DNA of 64,000 bases, from assembly GCF_003289625.1 (NCBI RefSeq), contig NZ_QMBN01000003.1:275980-339979 (forward strand). Direction: 5' to 3'. The position numbers and the translations under genes are program-made. Shown in pieces: positions 46,212 to 55,497 of this stretch. Origin of the DNA: Microbacterium sp. SMR1. GTDB lineage: Bacteria; Actinomycetota; Actinomycetes; Actinomycetales; Microbacteriaceae. The first letter of the stretch is position 1. Each line of letters starts with the position of its first letter. Under the pieces are notes generated by a model. It had not been told where the DNA came from and searched no databases. It saw only the letters and a program-made list of their open reading frames with translations.

Positions 46212-47957
46212 TCAGCGGGCGGTGAGTCGCGCGACCGCGTCGGCCGCGGCGAGGGTCTCGCGTTCGCCCGTCCGACGGTCCCACAGCTCCACCTGGCCGT
46301 TGGCCGCGCCTCGCCCGACGATGAGGATGCGCGGCACGCCCACCAGCTCGGCGTCGCCGAACTTCACGCCGGGCGACACCTTCGGGCGGTCGTCGTAGAC
46401 GACCTCCAGGCCCGTCGCCTCGAGCTCGCCCGAGAGCTGCTCGGCCAGCTCGAAGGCCGCGGCGTCCCGGCCGGTCGCCACGACGTGCACGTCGAAGGGA
46501 GCGACCGACGCGGGCCAGATGAGTCCACGCTCGTCGTTGTTGAGCTCGGCGATGATCGCGAGGATGCGGGTCACGCCGATGCCGTACGAGCCCATCGTGA
46601 CCGTGACGAGCTTGCCGTTCTCGTCGAGGACCTTCAGCCCCAGCGCCTCGGCGTACTTGCGGCCGAGCTGGAAGACGTGACCGATCTCCATGCCCCGCGC
46701 GATCGAGACCGGGCCCGAGCCGTCGGGCGCCGGGTCGCCCTCGCGCACGGTGGCGACCTCGACGAACGCGTCGGCCGTGAAGTCGCGGCCCGCGACGAGG
46801 GAGTGCACGTGCTTCTGGTCGATGTTCGCGCCCGTGATCCACGAGGTCCCGTCTACGACGCGGGGGTCGAGGACGTAGCGGATGCCGGTCGCTGACTCCT
46901 CGCCGAGCACCGGGCCCTCGGGCGACCAGGGGCCGATGTAGCCCTTGACCAGCAGCGGGTTCTTGGCGAAGTCCTCGGCCGTCGCCGGCTCGACCTCGGC
47001 CGGCGCGAAGGCGACCTCCACACGCTTGTCGTCGACGTCGCGGTCGCCGGGCAGGCCCACGACGACGAGCTCCCGCGTGCCGTCGAGGTGCGTGAGGGCG
47101 AGCACGACGTTCTTGAGCGTGTGCGCCGCGGTGAACTCGCCCTCGAGGGTGGCGTTGACGTGTGCCACGAGCGTCTCGATCGTGGGGGTGTCAGGCGAGT
47201 CGAAGACGACCGGCTCCGGCAGCCCGTCGATCGGCCCCGCCTCGGGGACGACCGTCGTGAACGCCTCGACGTTCGCGGCATATCCGCCCGCGGAGCGCAC
47301 GAACGAGTCCTCGCCGACGGGGGTCGGGTGCAGGAACTCTTCCGAGCGGGAGCCGCCCATGGCCCCGGCATCCGCCTGGACGATGACGTAGTCGAGACCG
47401 AGGCGCTGGAAGATGCGCTCGTACGCGTCGCGCTGGGCCTGATAGCTCGCCTCGAGCCCGGCGTCGTTCGCGTCGAACGAGTACGCGTCCTTCATCGTGA
47501 ACTCGCGGCCGCGCAGCAGGCCGGCACGGGGACGGGCCTCGTCGCGGTACTTGTCCTGGATCTGGTAGATCGTCAGCGGCAGGTCCTTGTACGACGAGTA
47601 GAGGTCCTTGACGAGGAGGGTGAAGGCCTCCTCGTGGGTCGGAGCGAGCAGGTAGTCGCCGCCCTTGCGGTCCTGCAGGCGGAACAGCAGGTCGCCGTAC
47701 TCCTCCCAGCGACCCGTCGCCTCGTACGCCTCGCGCGGCATGAGGGCCGGGAAGTGCACCTCCTGGGCGCCGGCCGCCGCCATCTCCTCGCGCACGACGC
47801 GCTCGATCTTGGCCTTGACGCGCAGGCCGAGAGGCAGCCAAGCGAAGATGCCCGCCGCCTGCGGTCGGATGTAGCCGGCGCGGATCAGCAGCTTGTGACT
47901 GGCGACCTCGGCGCCCGCGGGGTCTTCACGGAGCGTGCGGAGGAACAGGTGCGACAT
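46212..47957 (-). CDS. proS: Prolyl-tRNA synthetase, bacterial type
   Basis: A 581-aa class II synthetase. [20 protein letters not shown] and [17 protein letters not shown] form motif 1, [20 protein letters not shown] motif 2, and [12 protein letters not shown] motif 3. The editing (INS) domain lies between motifs 2 and 3, so misacylated Ala-tRNA is cleared in cis. The ATG at 47957 is preferred; a GTG 12 nt upstream is in frame. TAGACT lies 13 nt before the ATG, giving a very short leader. Confidence 0.96.
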   Translation of the reverse strand: MSHLFLRTLREDPAGAEVASHKLLIRAGYIRPQAAGIFAWLPLGLRVKAKIERVVREEMAAAGAQEVHFPALMPREAYEATGRWEEYGDLLFRLQDRKGGDYLLAPTHEEAFTLLVKDLYSSYKDLPLTIYQIQDKYRDEARPRAGLLRGREFTMKDAYSFDANDAGLEASYQAQRDAYERIFQRLGLDYVIVQADAGAMGGSRSEEFLHPTPVGEDSFVRSAGGYAANVEAFTTVVPEAGPIDGLPEPVVFDSPDTPTIETLVAHVNATLEGEFTAAHTLKNVVLALTHLDGTRELVVVGLPGDRDVDDKRVEVAFAPAEVEPATAEDFAKNPLLVKGYIGPWSPEGPVLGEESATGIRYVLDPRVVDGTSWITGANIDQKHVHSLVAGRDFTADAFVEVATVREGDPAPDGSGPVSIARGMEIGHVFQLGRKYAEALGLKVLDENGKLVTVTMGSYGIGVTRILAIIAELNNDERGLIWPASVAPFDVHVVATGRDAAAFELAEQLSGELEATGLEVVYDDRPKVSPGVKFGDAELVGVPRILIVGRGAANGQVELWDRRTGERETLAAADAVARLTAR

Positions 47958-48019
47958 ACGGGTGACCACGAGTCGAGTCTACGGATGACACGGGGCCGCG
48001 ATGCGCGCGCGATCGTTCG

Positions 48020-48313
48020 TCACCCCGCCGCATCCCGCATCGCCGACAGCACGCGCTCCGCGGCATCCACGACGTCCGGCGCCTCCATGATCTCGACGAC
48101 GTTCACTCCGTCGGTCGCGAGGAGGTAGGAGCTGTCCGGACGGATAGCCCCGACGCCCCGCACGGCCTCGGTCGCGCCCGCGACGTCGACCGGCACCGGG
48201 ACGTCCCGTCGCCCGTCACCTGCAGCGAGTCGATCCCATTCCCATGCGCCGCCGGGGGGGGCGACCGCGTCGAGTCGCGCAGTGACGACCGCAGCGGCCT
48301 CATCATCTCCCAC
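48020..48313 (-). pseudogene. Truncated paralogue of the lipoprotein gene at 49023
   Basis: An open reading frame of 97 codons whose last 75 residues match the C-terminus of the intact lipoprotein: VAPPGGAWEWDRL against VAPGLGWQWDEL, PVDVAGATEA against ELDVAGATDA, and LLATDGVNVVE against AFATDGVNVVS. The signal peptide and two-thirds of the domain are missing, with only 58 nt before the divergent pcp gene. A 22-bp identical word occurs at the matching place in both genes, exactly 1000 bp apart. It is most simply a duplication remnant; it could still be translated. Confidence 0.65.
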
Positions 48314-48359
48314 ACCCTGTAGTGTCCGGCACGCCGAGAAGGTTCGCGGCCGTGCGAAT

Positions 48360-48371
48360 TAATCTGAACGG
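48360..48371 (+). promoter_or_regulatory. Leaderless promoter of pcp
   Basis: TAATCT (48360-48365), 6 nt, ATG at 48372. Confidence 0.6.
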
Positions 48372-49007
48372 ATGAGAACCGTTCTACTGACTGGATTCGA
48401 GCCCTTCGCCGGAGACGCGACGAATCCATCGGGGGACGCGGTAAACCTGGTCGCCGACCATTGGACGGGCCCGGAGAACCTGGTCATGGCGGTGCTACCG
48501 GTGACCTTCCGTGGGGCCGGGTTGCAGCTGCTCGAGCTCATCGTCGAGCACTCCCCCGACGTCATCATCGCGACCGGCCTGGCCGGGGGCCGCACGGGGA
48601 TCGCCGTTGAACGAGTGGCGCTCAACCTCAAGGACGCACGGATCCCGGACAACAGCGGCGAACAGCCCGTCGACGAGCCGTCGGTCAGGCACGCGCCCGA
48701 CGCACACTTCGCGACGCTGCCCGTGAAAGCGATCGCCGCGGACATCATGGCGGCGGGCATCCCCGCCTCGGTCTCATACTCGGCGGGCACCTTCGTCTGC
48801 AACCACGTGATGTTCACGGCCCTGGATAGCGGCGAGCCGGGCGATCGCGCCGCCGGCTTCATCCACGTTCCCTACGCCACCGAGAACGCACCCGAGGGCC
48901 AGCCGTCGCTGCCGCTCTCGGACATTGCGCAAGCGTTGCGCATCGCCATCCGGACCTCCTTGGACACCGAGGTGGACCACTCGTACGCGGCAGGCTCCAT
49001 CTGGTGA
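48372..49007 (+). CDS. pcp: Pyroglutamyl-peptidase I
   Basis: A 211-aa cysteine peptidase that removes N-terminal pyroglutamate from peptides. The catalytic triad is visible: Glu in GIAVERVALN (near 80), Cys in SAGTFVCNHVMF (near 143) and His in GFIHVPY (near 168). TGFEPFAGDATNPSG is the family N-terminus. It is cytoplasmic and lies between a lipoprotein gene and its truncated copy on the opposite strand, so it probably arrived as an insertion there. Confidence 0.95.
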   Translation: MRTVLLTGFEPFAGDATNPSGDAVNLVADHWTGPENLVMAVLPVTFRGAGLQLLELIVEHSPDVIIATGLAGGRTGIAVERVALNLKDARIPDNSGEQPVDEPSVRHAPDAHFATLPVKAIAADIMAAGIPASVSYSAGTFVCNHVMFTALDSGEPGDRAAGFIHVPYATENAPEGQPSLPLSDIAQALRIAIRTSLDTEVDHSYAAGSIW

Positions 49008-49021
49008 GAGGCAGCTGCCTC
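49008..49021. terminator. Palindrome between convergent pcp and lipoprotein gene
   Basis: GAGGCAGCTGCCTC, perfect 14-bp palindrome filling nearly all of the 15-bp gap between the two stop codons. As it has no loop it is at best a weak terminator. Confidence 0.3.
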
Positions 49022-49022
49022 G

Positions 49023-50093
49023 TCAGCTCGAGAGCGCGGAGAGCATTTGCCCGAGGACCTGCCCTGCGAGGTCGAGATTCTCGTCGTAGAGGCTGACCAC
49101 GTTCACTCCGTCGGTCGCGAACGCCTTGTACGAGCCGTAACCCCAATCTGTGGCGAAGGCGTCGGTCGCACCGGCCACGTCCAGCTCGACAACCGATGAC
49201 TCCGCCGCCCGCCCGCGCAACTCGTCCCACTGCCACCCCAGGCCCGGCGCGACCTGCGGCGAGAGGATGTGGAACTCGTCCGTCTCGTAATCTATCCGCT
49301 CGCCGTCGGAGAACAGCGGACACGCTCGGAAGACACCCGCCGCTGCCAGCAGGACCTCCTCCGGCTGCTCGGAACCCTCCCAGTAGCCGTGGCGATACGG
49401 ACCGATCAGTTCCTCGAGGCCCATGGCCTCGCCGAGCCACACGCAGTCGGGAACCGGCCAGACGTCATCGGTGGCGGCAGCGCGCCGAGGCTGCGTCGCC
49501 GTCGGTAGGTTGGCGGCGACCGCTTCGATGGCTGCACCCAGCAGCTCGTCCGGGGTCTCGACCGCGCCCCAGCCGGCGTTCGCGCCGACCCACACGTCGT
49601 CCACCACGCGCCCGAGACGACAGTGGTTGGCGTCGTAGCTGGGCTCGCAGGTCGCCACGGAGTAGCGCGCTGCGAACTCGTTGCTCACCTCGGCTGCGGG
49701 GACCACGGTCAACGTGAGGTTTCCGACACCCTCGGGGAGATCCGCGCCGTCAGCGGCGAACCACGTGCAGGCGAGGCCACCGAGAGTCCCGAGGGGCTCG
49801 AAGTCGACCTCCACCGGACGATCCGCGTCCCACGCGAGGTACTGCTCGGCCCGAGTGAGCGCCCCGACTCCGAGGAGTTCGTCGCGCTGCTCGGTCGTGA
49901 GCATTCGATCGCAGTCGCCGTCGAACGCGCGAACCGGCTCCAGGTTCGGCGTGGGCGTCGGCGTCGGCGAGGCCGGCATCTCGCTCGGCGCTGAGGGCGT
50001 CGGCGTCTCCGCCGTGCGTTCGACGGGAGCACACCCCGCCACGAGGGCGGCGGCGAGCGCGAGGGAGAGAAACGCGACAGGACGACGGAGCAT
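49023..50093 (-). CDS. Putative lipoprotein, duplicated small domain
   Basis: A 356-aa exported protein: MLRRPVAFLSLALAAALVAG leads to the lipobox VAGC and a Thr/Pro/Ser linker. Two similar modules follow, each with a paired Cys and a CTWF or CVWL motif (LACTWFAADG near 108 and VPDCVWLGEA near 230), and each ending near a conserved ATCEPSY or FRACPLF cysteine. The C-terminal FATDGVNVVSLYDE segment is duplicated in the fragment at 48020. This type of Cys-paired lipoprotein is common in Microbacterium-like genomes; function is unknown. CAGGCT lies 6 nt before the ATG, so it is leaderless. Confidence 0.7.
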   Translation of the reverse strand: MLRRPVAFLSLALAAALVAGCAPVERTAETPTPSAPSEMPASPTPTPTPNLEPVRAFDGDCDRMLTTEQRDELLGVGALTRAEQYLAWDADRPVEVDFEPLGTLGGLACTWFAADGADLPEGVGNLTLTVVPAAEVSNEFAARYSVATCEPSYDANHCRLGRVVDDVWVGANAGWGAVETPDELLGAAIEAVAANLPTATQPRRAAATDDVWPVPDCVWLGEAMGLEELIGPYRHGYWEGSEQPEEVLLAAAGVFRACPLFSDGERIDYETDEFHILSPQVAPGLGWQWDELRGRAAESSVVELDVAGATDAFATDWGYGSYKAFATDGVNVVSLYDENLDLAGQVLGQMLSALSS

Positions 50094-50105
50094 GCGGTCA
50101 GCCTG
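50094..50105 (-). promoter_or_regulatory. Leaderless promoter of the lipoprotein gene
   Basis: Minus strand CAGGCT (50105-50100), 6 nt, ATG at 50093. Confidence 0.5.
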
Positions 50106-50160
50106 GCAGGGGCGACATGCCGACAGCGGCATCCGCCGTCGAAGCGTTACGGAACCGATC

Positions 50161-51312
50161 TCAGGCGGTGACGACCTGTGCCGTGCCGAGCGGCGCGTCG
50201 GGACCGAGCTCGTCGGCGATACGGCGGGCCTCTTCGATGAGCGTCGCGACGATCTCCGATTCGGGCACGGTCTTGATGACCTCGCCCTTGACGAAGATCT
50301 GTCCCTTGCCGTTGCCCGATGCGACGCCGAGGTCGGCCTCCCGGGCCTCGCCCGGCCCGTTGACGACGCAGCCCATGACGGCGACGCGCAGCGGCACGGT
50401 GACATCCTTGAGGCCCGCGGTGACGTCGTCGGCGAGCGTGTAGACGTCGACCTGCGCCCGCCCGCATGACGGGCACGAGACGATCTCGAGCTTGCGCTCC
50501 CGCAGGTTGAGCGACTGCAGGATCTGGTGTCCGACCTTGACCTCCTCGGCCGGCGGCGCCGACAGCGAGACGCGAATCGTGTCGCCGATTCCCTCGCCCA
50601 GCAGGATGCCGAACGCGGTGGCGCTCTTGATCGTGCCCTGGAACGCCGGCCCCGCCTCGGTCACCCCGAGGTGCAGGGGCCAGTCGCCGCGCTCGGCGAG
50701 CTGCCGGTAGGCCTTGACCATGACGATCGGGTCGTTGTGCTTGACCGAGATCTTGAAGTCATGGAAGTCGTGCTCCTCGAACAGCGAGGCCTCCCAGACC
50801 GCGCTCTCGACGAGGGCCTCCGGCGTCGCCTTGCCGTACTTCTCGAGCAGGCGACGATCGAGAGAGCCGGCGTTGACGCCGATGCGCAGCGAGACGCCGG
50901 CGGCCTTCGCCGCGTTCGCGATCGCACCGACCTGGTCGTCGAACTTCCGGATGTTGCCCGGGTTCACGCGCACCGCGGCGCATCCGGCGTCGATCGCCTG
51001 GAAGACGTACTTCGGCTGGAAGTGGATGTCGGCGATGACGGGGATCTGGCTCTTCTTGGCGATGATGTGCAGCACGTCCGCGTCGTCCTGCGAGGGAACG
51101 GCGACGCGCACGATCTCGCAGCCGGATGCCGTGAGCTCGGCGATCTGCTGCAGCGTCGCGTTGATGTCGGTGGTCGGCGTCGTCGTCATCGACTGCACGC
51201 TGACGGGGGCTCCTCCCCCGACGAGCACCTTCCCGACGCGGATCTGCCGGCTCTTGCGGCGAGGGGCGAGGACGTCCGGAACCTGGGGCATCCCGAGATT
51301 GACAGCTGGCAC
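50161..51312 (-). CDS. ispG: 4-hydroxy-3-methylbut-2-enyl diphosphate synthase
   Basis: A 383-aa iron-sulfur enzyme, next to last step of the MEP isoprenoid pathway. The TIM-barrel part contains [20 protein letters not shown] and ADIHFQPKY. The cluster ligands are the two Cys of CPSCGR and the Cys of GCVVNGPGE, with a Glu as fourth ligand. The GTG at 51312 is preferred because TAGGCT lies exactly 6 nt upstream; another GTG at 51318 would sit directly on the hexamer. In mycobacteria it follows dxr and rip1; here plus-strand genes separate all three. Confidence 0.95.
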   Translation of the reverse strand: MPAVNLGMPQVPDVLAPRRKSRQIRVGKVLVGGGAPVSVQSMTTTPTTDINATLQQIAELTASGCEIVRVAVPSQDDADVLHIIAKKSQIPVIADIHFQPKYVFQAIDAGCAAVRVNPGNIRKFDDQVGAIANAAKAAGVSLRIGVNAGSLDRRLLEKYGKATPEALVESAVWEASLFEEHDFHDFKISVKHNDPIVMVKAYRQLAERGDWPLHLGVTEAGPAFQGTIKSATAFGILLGEGIGDTIRVSLSAPPAEEVKVGHQILQSLNLRERKLEIVSCPSCGRAQVDVYTLADDVTAGLKDVTVPLRVAVMGCVVNGPGEAREADLGVASGNGKGQIFVKGEVIKTVPESEIVATLIEEARRIADELGPDAPLGTAQVVTA

Positions 51313-51324
51313 GGGCACAGCCTA
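51313..51324 (-). promoter_or_regulatory. Leaderless promoter of ispG
   Basis: Minus strand TAGGCT (51324-51319), 6 nt, GTG at 51312. Confidence 0.55.
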
Positions 51325-51383
51325 CGCGGCACCGCCGCAGACGGGCTGGGAGCCGCGCGACACCGCATCCCCGGCGCGGGTGT

Positions 51384-51397
51384 GATAATTTCGGCCC
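51384..51397 (+). promoter_or_regulatory. Promoter of the trp leader
   Basis: GATAAT (51384-51389) or, two bases on, TAATTT followed by exactly 6 nt to the leader-peptide ATG at 51398. The leader peptide is thus itself leaderless. Confidence 0.6.
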
Positions 51398-51433
51398 ATG
51401 CGCACGCGCCTCTCCTGGTGGCACACCGCCTAG
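51398..51433 (+). CDS. trpL: trp operon leader peptide
   Basis: An 11-codon frame MRTRLSWWHTA ending in TAG, with two adjacent Trp codons at positions 7-8. It is too short to be a functional protein. Tandem Trp codons just before a set of alternative hairpins and an anthranilate synthase gene are the signature of ribosome-mediated attenuation: when Trp-tRNA is scarce the ribosome stalls on the Trp codons. Confidence 0.85.
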   Translation: MRTRLSWWHTA

Positions 51434-51495
51434 GCGGTGTGTTCGACGTGCACACGTTTCAGACCGCCCGGCGTTGAAGGCCCGGCGGTCTTCTT
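51422..51495 (+). promoter_or_regulatory. trp attenuator (segments 1-4)
   Basis: Segment 1 CACACCGCC (51422-51430) pairs with segment 2 GGCGGTGTG (51433-51441). Segment 3 AGACCGCC (51461-51468) pairs either with segment 2 (7 of 8 positions; antiterminator) or with segment 4 GGCGGTCT (51484-51491; terminator, followed by TCTTC). Stalling at the Trp codons (51416-51421) frees segment 2 to sequester segment 3, allowing readthrough into trpEG. Confidence 0.8.
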
Positions 51496-51529
51496 CGTGG
51501 GGCGGGCGCTCCGACGAAGAAAGACGACG

Positions 51530-53467
51530 ATGACCGGTTCTCTCCCGACCCTGACCGATCTCGCGGCGAGCGGTGCGCCCTTCGCGCTCATCGCGCGCGA
51601 CGGGGCGAGCGTCGAGGTGCTCCGCGGCGACGTCGTCGACGTCGACCGGCTCGCCGACATCCCGCTGGACGATCCCGACGACACACCGCGCGAAGTGCTC
51701 GCCCTCGTGCCGTTCCGCCAGGTCGTCGAACGCGGCTTCGTCTGCCACGACGATCGGGCACCGCTGCGCTGCCTGCGCGTCGCCGACCACGATTCCCTGC
51801 CCCTGGCCGAGGCACTGCGCCAGCTGCCGTCGGAGCGGGTGCCGCTCGAGGACGCCGGGTTCGACATCTCCGACGAGGACTACGCCGATATCGTCCGTCG
51901 CGTGATCGCCGACGAGATCGGCCGCGGCGAGGGCGCCAACTTCGTCATCCGCCGTGATTTCACCGCAACGGTGGAGACGGATGCCGTCACCGCCGGCCTC
52001 ACCTGGTTCCGCGCGCTGCTGCAGCACGAGCGCGGCGCGTACTGGACCTTCCTCGTCGTGACCGACGGTCACGTGGCGGTCGGCGCCAGCCCGGAGGCCC
52101 ACGTCAGTGCGCGCAGCGGGGCGCCCGCGGAGCCCGGCACGAGCATCGTCACGATGAACCCGATCTCCGGCACCTTCCGCCATCCCCGCGGTGGCGCGAC
52201 CGCCGAGACGCTGACGGAGTTCCTCTCCTCCACCAAGGAGACCGAGGAACTGTTCATGGTCGTCGACGAAGAGCTGAAGATGATGTCGGCGGTCTGCTCC
52301 GACGGGGGCCGGATCACCGGCCCGCACCTGAAGGAGATGTCGCGCCTGACCCACACCGAGTACATGCTGCGCGGCTCGAGCACCATGGACCCCCGCGACA
52401 TCCTCCGCGAGACCATGTTCGCCCCCACCGTCACGGGGTCGCCCATGCAGAACGCGTGCACGGTGATCGCGCGGCACGAGCGGACGCCCCGCGGCTACTA
52501 CTCCGGTGTCGCCGCCCTCTTCACCCCCGCGGCGGGCGGCGGCCACGACCTCGACGCCCCCATCCTGATCCGCACCGCCTACCTCGTCGACGGCCGGCTG
52601 CGCGTGCCCGTCGGAGCGACGCTCGTCCGGCACTCCGACCCGGCGGGCGAAGTGGGCGAGACCCACGGCAAGGCGGCCGGCGTCCTGGGCGCGATCGGCG
52701 CCGTCGACCGCGACGAAGCGCCCGCGGTGATCGCCGGCACGACGGCGGTCGACGAGGACGCACCCGCCGCGCACCGCCCGCGGCTCGGCGACGATCCGAC
52801 GATCGCGGCCCTGCTCTCCTCGCGCAACGCGCGTCTCGCGCAGTTCTGGCTCGACCCGCAGGCGGCGGGAGGCGGGCCGTACGCGGGCCGCGAGGTGCTG
52901 GTCGTCGACGCCGAGGACCGGTTCACCACGATGCTCGGGCACCAGCTGCACCACCTCGGGTTCGCCGTTCGCATCGCTCCCTGGCACGAGGTGACGGATG
53001 CCGCGGTCGACGGGGCCGGTCTCGTCGTCTTCGGCCCCGGCCCGGGCGATCCGCGCGACGGCGCCAGCCCTCGCATCGCCCGCATGCGCGAGCTCGTCGG
53101 CCGGCGCGCCGACGCGGGCAGGCCGCTGCTCGCCGTGTGCCTGAGCCACCAGATCCTGGCCGACCGGCTCGGGATCGCGCTGGCCCCTCTCGCGTCGCCC
53201 CATCAGGGCCTGCAGAAGAGCGTCGACGTGTTCGGACAACCGGCGTCCATCGGCTTCTACAACACGTTCACGGCACGCGTCGCCCCCGGCACCGAACGCC
53301 TGGGCGACACCGAGATCGCGGCGGACCCGTCGTCGGGTGACGTGTACGCGCTCCGGGGACCGGGGTACGCCTCCGTGCAGGGGCATCTCGAGTCGATCCT
53401 GTCGCGAGATGGTCTGCCGACACTCGAGCGGCTCGTCGGATTCGCCCTCGAGCCCGTCCCCGCCTGA
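51530..53467 (+). CDS. Fused anthranilate synthase (TrpE-TrpG)
   Basis: A 645-aa enzyme that turns chorismate and glutamine into anthranilate, the first step to tryptophan. Residues 1-430 are the chorismate-binding TrpE part (NPISGTFRHP, DEELKMMSAVC, TVTGSPMQNA, GYYSGVAALF). Residues 455-645 are a class I glutamine amidotransferase: GPGPGDPRD, catalytic Cys in AVCLSHQILA (near 536) and His/Glu in QGHLES (near 618). The same fused layout occurs in PhzE-type enzymes of phenazine pathways, but the Trp attenuator points to tryptophan supply. No other trp gene is adjacent. Confidence 0.87.
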   Translation: MTGSLPTLTDLAASGAPFALIARDGASVEVLRGDVVDVDRLADIPLDDPDDTPREVLALVPFRQVVERGFVCHDDRAPLRCLRVADHDSLPLAEALRQLPSERVPLEDAGFDISDEDYADIVRRVIADEIGRGEGANFVIRRDFTATVETDAVTAGLTWFRALLQHERGAYWTFLVVTDGHVAVGASPEAHVSARSGAPAEPGTSIVTMNPISGTFRHPRGGATAETLTEFLSSTKETEELFMVVDEELKMMSAVCSDGGRITGPHLKEMSRLTHTEYMLRGSSTMDPRDILRETMFAPTVTGSPMQNACTVIARHERTPRGYYSGVAALFTPAAGGGHDLDAPILIRTAYLVDGRLRVPVGATLVRHSDPAGEVGETHGKAAGVLGAIGAVDRDEAPAVIAGTTAVDEDAPAAHRPRLGDDPTIAALLSSRNARLAQFWLDPQAAGGGPYAGREVLVVDAEDRFTTMLGHQLHHLGFAVRIAPWHEVTDAAVDGAGLVVFGPGPGDPRDGASPRIARMRELVGRRADAGRPLLAVCLSHQILADRLGIALAPLASPHQGLQKSVDVFGQPASIGFYNTFTARVAPGTERLGDTEIAADPSSGDVYALRGPGYASVQGHLESILSRDGLPTLERLVGFALEPVPA

Positions 53468-53492
53468 TCGCGCCGCGTCGGCGGCGAGCGCG

Positions 53493-54797
53493 TCAGCCGA
53501 GAATCGAGATCGGGTTGAAGACGTCGGCGAGGATCAGCGTCCCGCCCATGACGATGAGCCCGATCACCACGACGAAGGTGACGGGAACGAGCTTGGTCGC
53601 ATCGACCGGGCGTGGTCGCGGGCGACGGAAGAGCTTCGCCCAGGCCCGCTTGATGCCGTCCCACAGGGCGACCACGACGTGTCCGCCGTCGAGAGGCAGC
53701 AGGGGCAGCAGATTGAAGATGAACAGCGCGATGTTGAGCGAGCCGAGCAGGCTCAGCAGGTCGACGACGCGGTCCTGAATGGGCGCTTCGGTCGCGGCGA
53801 CCTCGCCCGCGATGCGTCCGGCACCGACGACCGACAGCGGGCCGTTGGGGTCGCGCTCCCCGCCGGTCACCAGGGCCACTCCGGTTTCGTAGACCTTCAC
53901 CGGCAGCTGCCAGATGACGCTCGCAACGGCTCCGAGCCGCTCGACCGCCGCCTGCGGTCCGGTCCAGATCGGCTGCGGCACGTTGACCCGCGTTCCCGTC
54001 ATACCGACGAACCCGACCTCCTTGACCTCGGTCGTGCCATCCGCCGTCGTCACGGGACGTTCGGCGGCGACCGGAGTGACCTCGAGCGTGATGCGGTCGC
54101 CGTCGCGCTCGACGACGATCGGAATCGTGCGTCCCGGCGACGCCTGAATGATCGCGGTCGCTTCGACGTAGCCCGACACCTCGGTCCCGTCGACGGCGAC
54201 GATGACGTCCCCGGGACGGATGCCGCCTGCCGCGGCCGGTGAGACAGGATCACCGGGCTCGCATGTCGTGCGCTCGACGCCGGCCGGAACGACGCACTCG
54301 TTCACGCCGGCGATCGTGGTGGAGACGCTCGGAAGTCCGATGGCACTCAGCGCGATACCGAAGAGCACCATCGCGAGCACGAAGTTCATCAGGGGCCCGC
54401 CGACCATGATGACGATGCGCTTCCACACCGACAGCTGGTAGAACGCCGGACGCGTGTCGTTCTCGACGAGGGTCTCGGCGTTGGCGAGACGGGCGTCCTG
54501 CACCATCGCCCCGAAGAAGCGACCACTGCGCCGGGTGGCGGCGTCGGGCTCGTCGGGTGCTGGCGGGTACATGCCCGACATCGAGATGTAGCCGCCGAGA
54601 GGCAGCGCCTTCACGCCGTACTCGGTCTCACCGAAGCGCCGCGACCAGAGCGTCGGCCCGAGGCCGATCATGTACCGGCCGACGCGCACGCCGAACAGCT
54701 TGGCGGGCACGAGGTGGCCGACCTCGTGCAGCGCGATCGACACGGCGAGCCCGACGACGAGCAGCACGACGCCGATGACGAAAGCGAGGATGGTCAC
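53493..54797 (-). CDS. rip1: Site-2 metalloprotease (M50, Rip1/RseP type)
   Basis: A 434-aa intramembrane protease that cleaves anti-sigma factors within the membrane. HEVGH (24-28) in the first helix binds zinc; a PDZ domain in the middle contains GGIRPGDVIVAVDG, and NLLPLLPLDGGHV near the C-terminus provides the third zinc ligand. GTG at 54797 is chosen since TACTCT lies 8 nt upstream and the first helix follows directly. In mycobacteria rip1 stands between dxr and ispG in one operon; here it is alone, with plus-strand genes on both sides. Confidence 0.93.
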   Translation of the reverse strand: MTILAFVIGVVLLVVGLAVSIALHEVGHLVPAKLFGVRVGRYMIGLGPTLWSRRFGETEYGVKALPLGGYISMSGMYPPAPDEPDAATRRSGRFFGAMVQDARLANAETLVENDTRPAFYQLSVWKRIVIMVGGPLMNFVLAMVLFGIALSAIGLPSVSTTIAGVNECVVPAGVERTTCEPGDPVSPAAAGGIRPGDVIVAVDGTEVSGYVEATAIIQASPGRTIPIVVERDGDRITLEVTPVAAERPVTTADGTTEVKEVGFVGMTGTRVNVPQPIWTGPQAAVERLGAVASVIWQLPVKVYETGVALVTGGERDPNGPLSVVGAGRIAGEVAATEAPIQDRVVDLLSLLGSLNIALFIFNLLPLLPLDGGHVVVALWDGIKRAWAKLFRRPRPRPVDATKLVPVTFVVVIGLIVMGGTLILADVFNPISILG

Positions 54798-54841
54798 GAC
54801 CGCCCAGAGTACCCGCCGAGTCTTTGAATCGGCCCAGGCCG

Positions 54842-54853
54842 TAAACTCCCACC
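54842..54853 (+). promoter_or_regulatory. Leaderless promoter of the membrane protein beside ycnI
   Basis: TAAACT (54842-54847), 6 nt, ATG at 54854. Confidence 0.6.
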
Positions 54854-55441
54854 ATGGAGCGGGCGCAGAGTGCGACAGTGCGGCGTGCTCGCGCGCTGCG
54901 CGGAACCGCCTCCGCCGCGATCGCCACCGTCTTCGCCGCCACCGCCCACACCATCTCGGGCGGGCTCGCACCGCTCTGGCTGATCGTCGTCGCGACGCTG
55001 CTCGCGGCCCCCGCGGCCGTCTGGCTCGTGGGCCGCGCCCCGTCGGCCTGGCGAACCGGCCTCGTCGTGCTGGCGAGCCAGGGCCTGTTCCACACGTTCT
55101 TCTCCATCGCCGGCTCCACTGACCCGACGGCGCCCCTCGGGCACGTCCACGGCGGAACGCTCGCCGCGCTCGGGCCTGTCGCGCACACGCACGCCTTCGG
55201 CATGAACATGAGTGCCACGCACGTCGTCGCGGCCGCCGTCACCGTCGCGACGCTCGTCGCCGGCGAGCGCCTCGTGCGCCTCATCCATCGCGGCATCCGT
55301 CGGTTCGTGCGTCTGATGTCGCCGTCGGTTCGCGCGCGGACGCCCCTGCTGCGTCCCGCCGTCGGGAGCACGCGCGTCGTCCCGGCACGTCGTCTCCGTT
55401 CCTCTCTGTCGCTGCGGGGTCCGCCGGTCGCCACCGCGTGA
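54854..55441 (+). CDS. His-containing membrane protein next to YcnI
   Basis: A 195-aa protein with four hydrophobic segments and a basic C-terminal tail. The extracytoplasmic part carries LGHVHGG, VAHTHAFGMNM and SATHVV, a cluster of His and Met that would suit copper. No catalytic motif was recognised. It lies 56 nt upstream of a YcnI-family gene on the same strand, so a joint role in copper uptake or handling is likely but unproven. Confidence 0.7.
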   Translation: MERAQSATVRRARALRGTASAAIATVFAATAHTISGGLAPLWLIVVATLLAAPAAVWLVGRAPSAWRTGLVVLASQGLFHTFFSIAGSTDPTAPLGHVHGGTLAALGPVAHTHAFGMNMSATHVVAAAVTVATLVAGERLVRLIHRGIRRFVRLMSPSVRARTPLLRPAVGSTRVVPARRLRSSLSLRGPPVATA

Positions 55442-55497
55442 CCTCCCCTTCCCGTAGCGGCCGGCACGATGCCGCCCGCATGTTCCGAGAGACGACA

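Noticed and set aside
47957..47969. proS start at the upstream GTG (47969)
   Set aside because: It would begin 1 nt after the TAGACT hexamer, ahead of the likely transcription start; ATG at 47957 is better placed.
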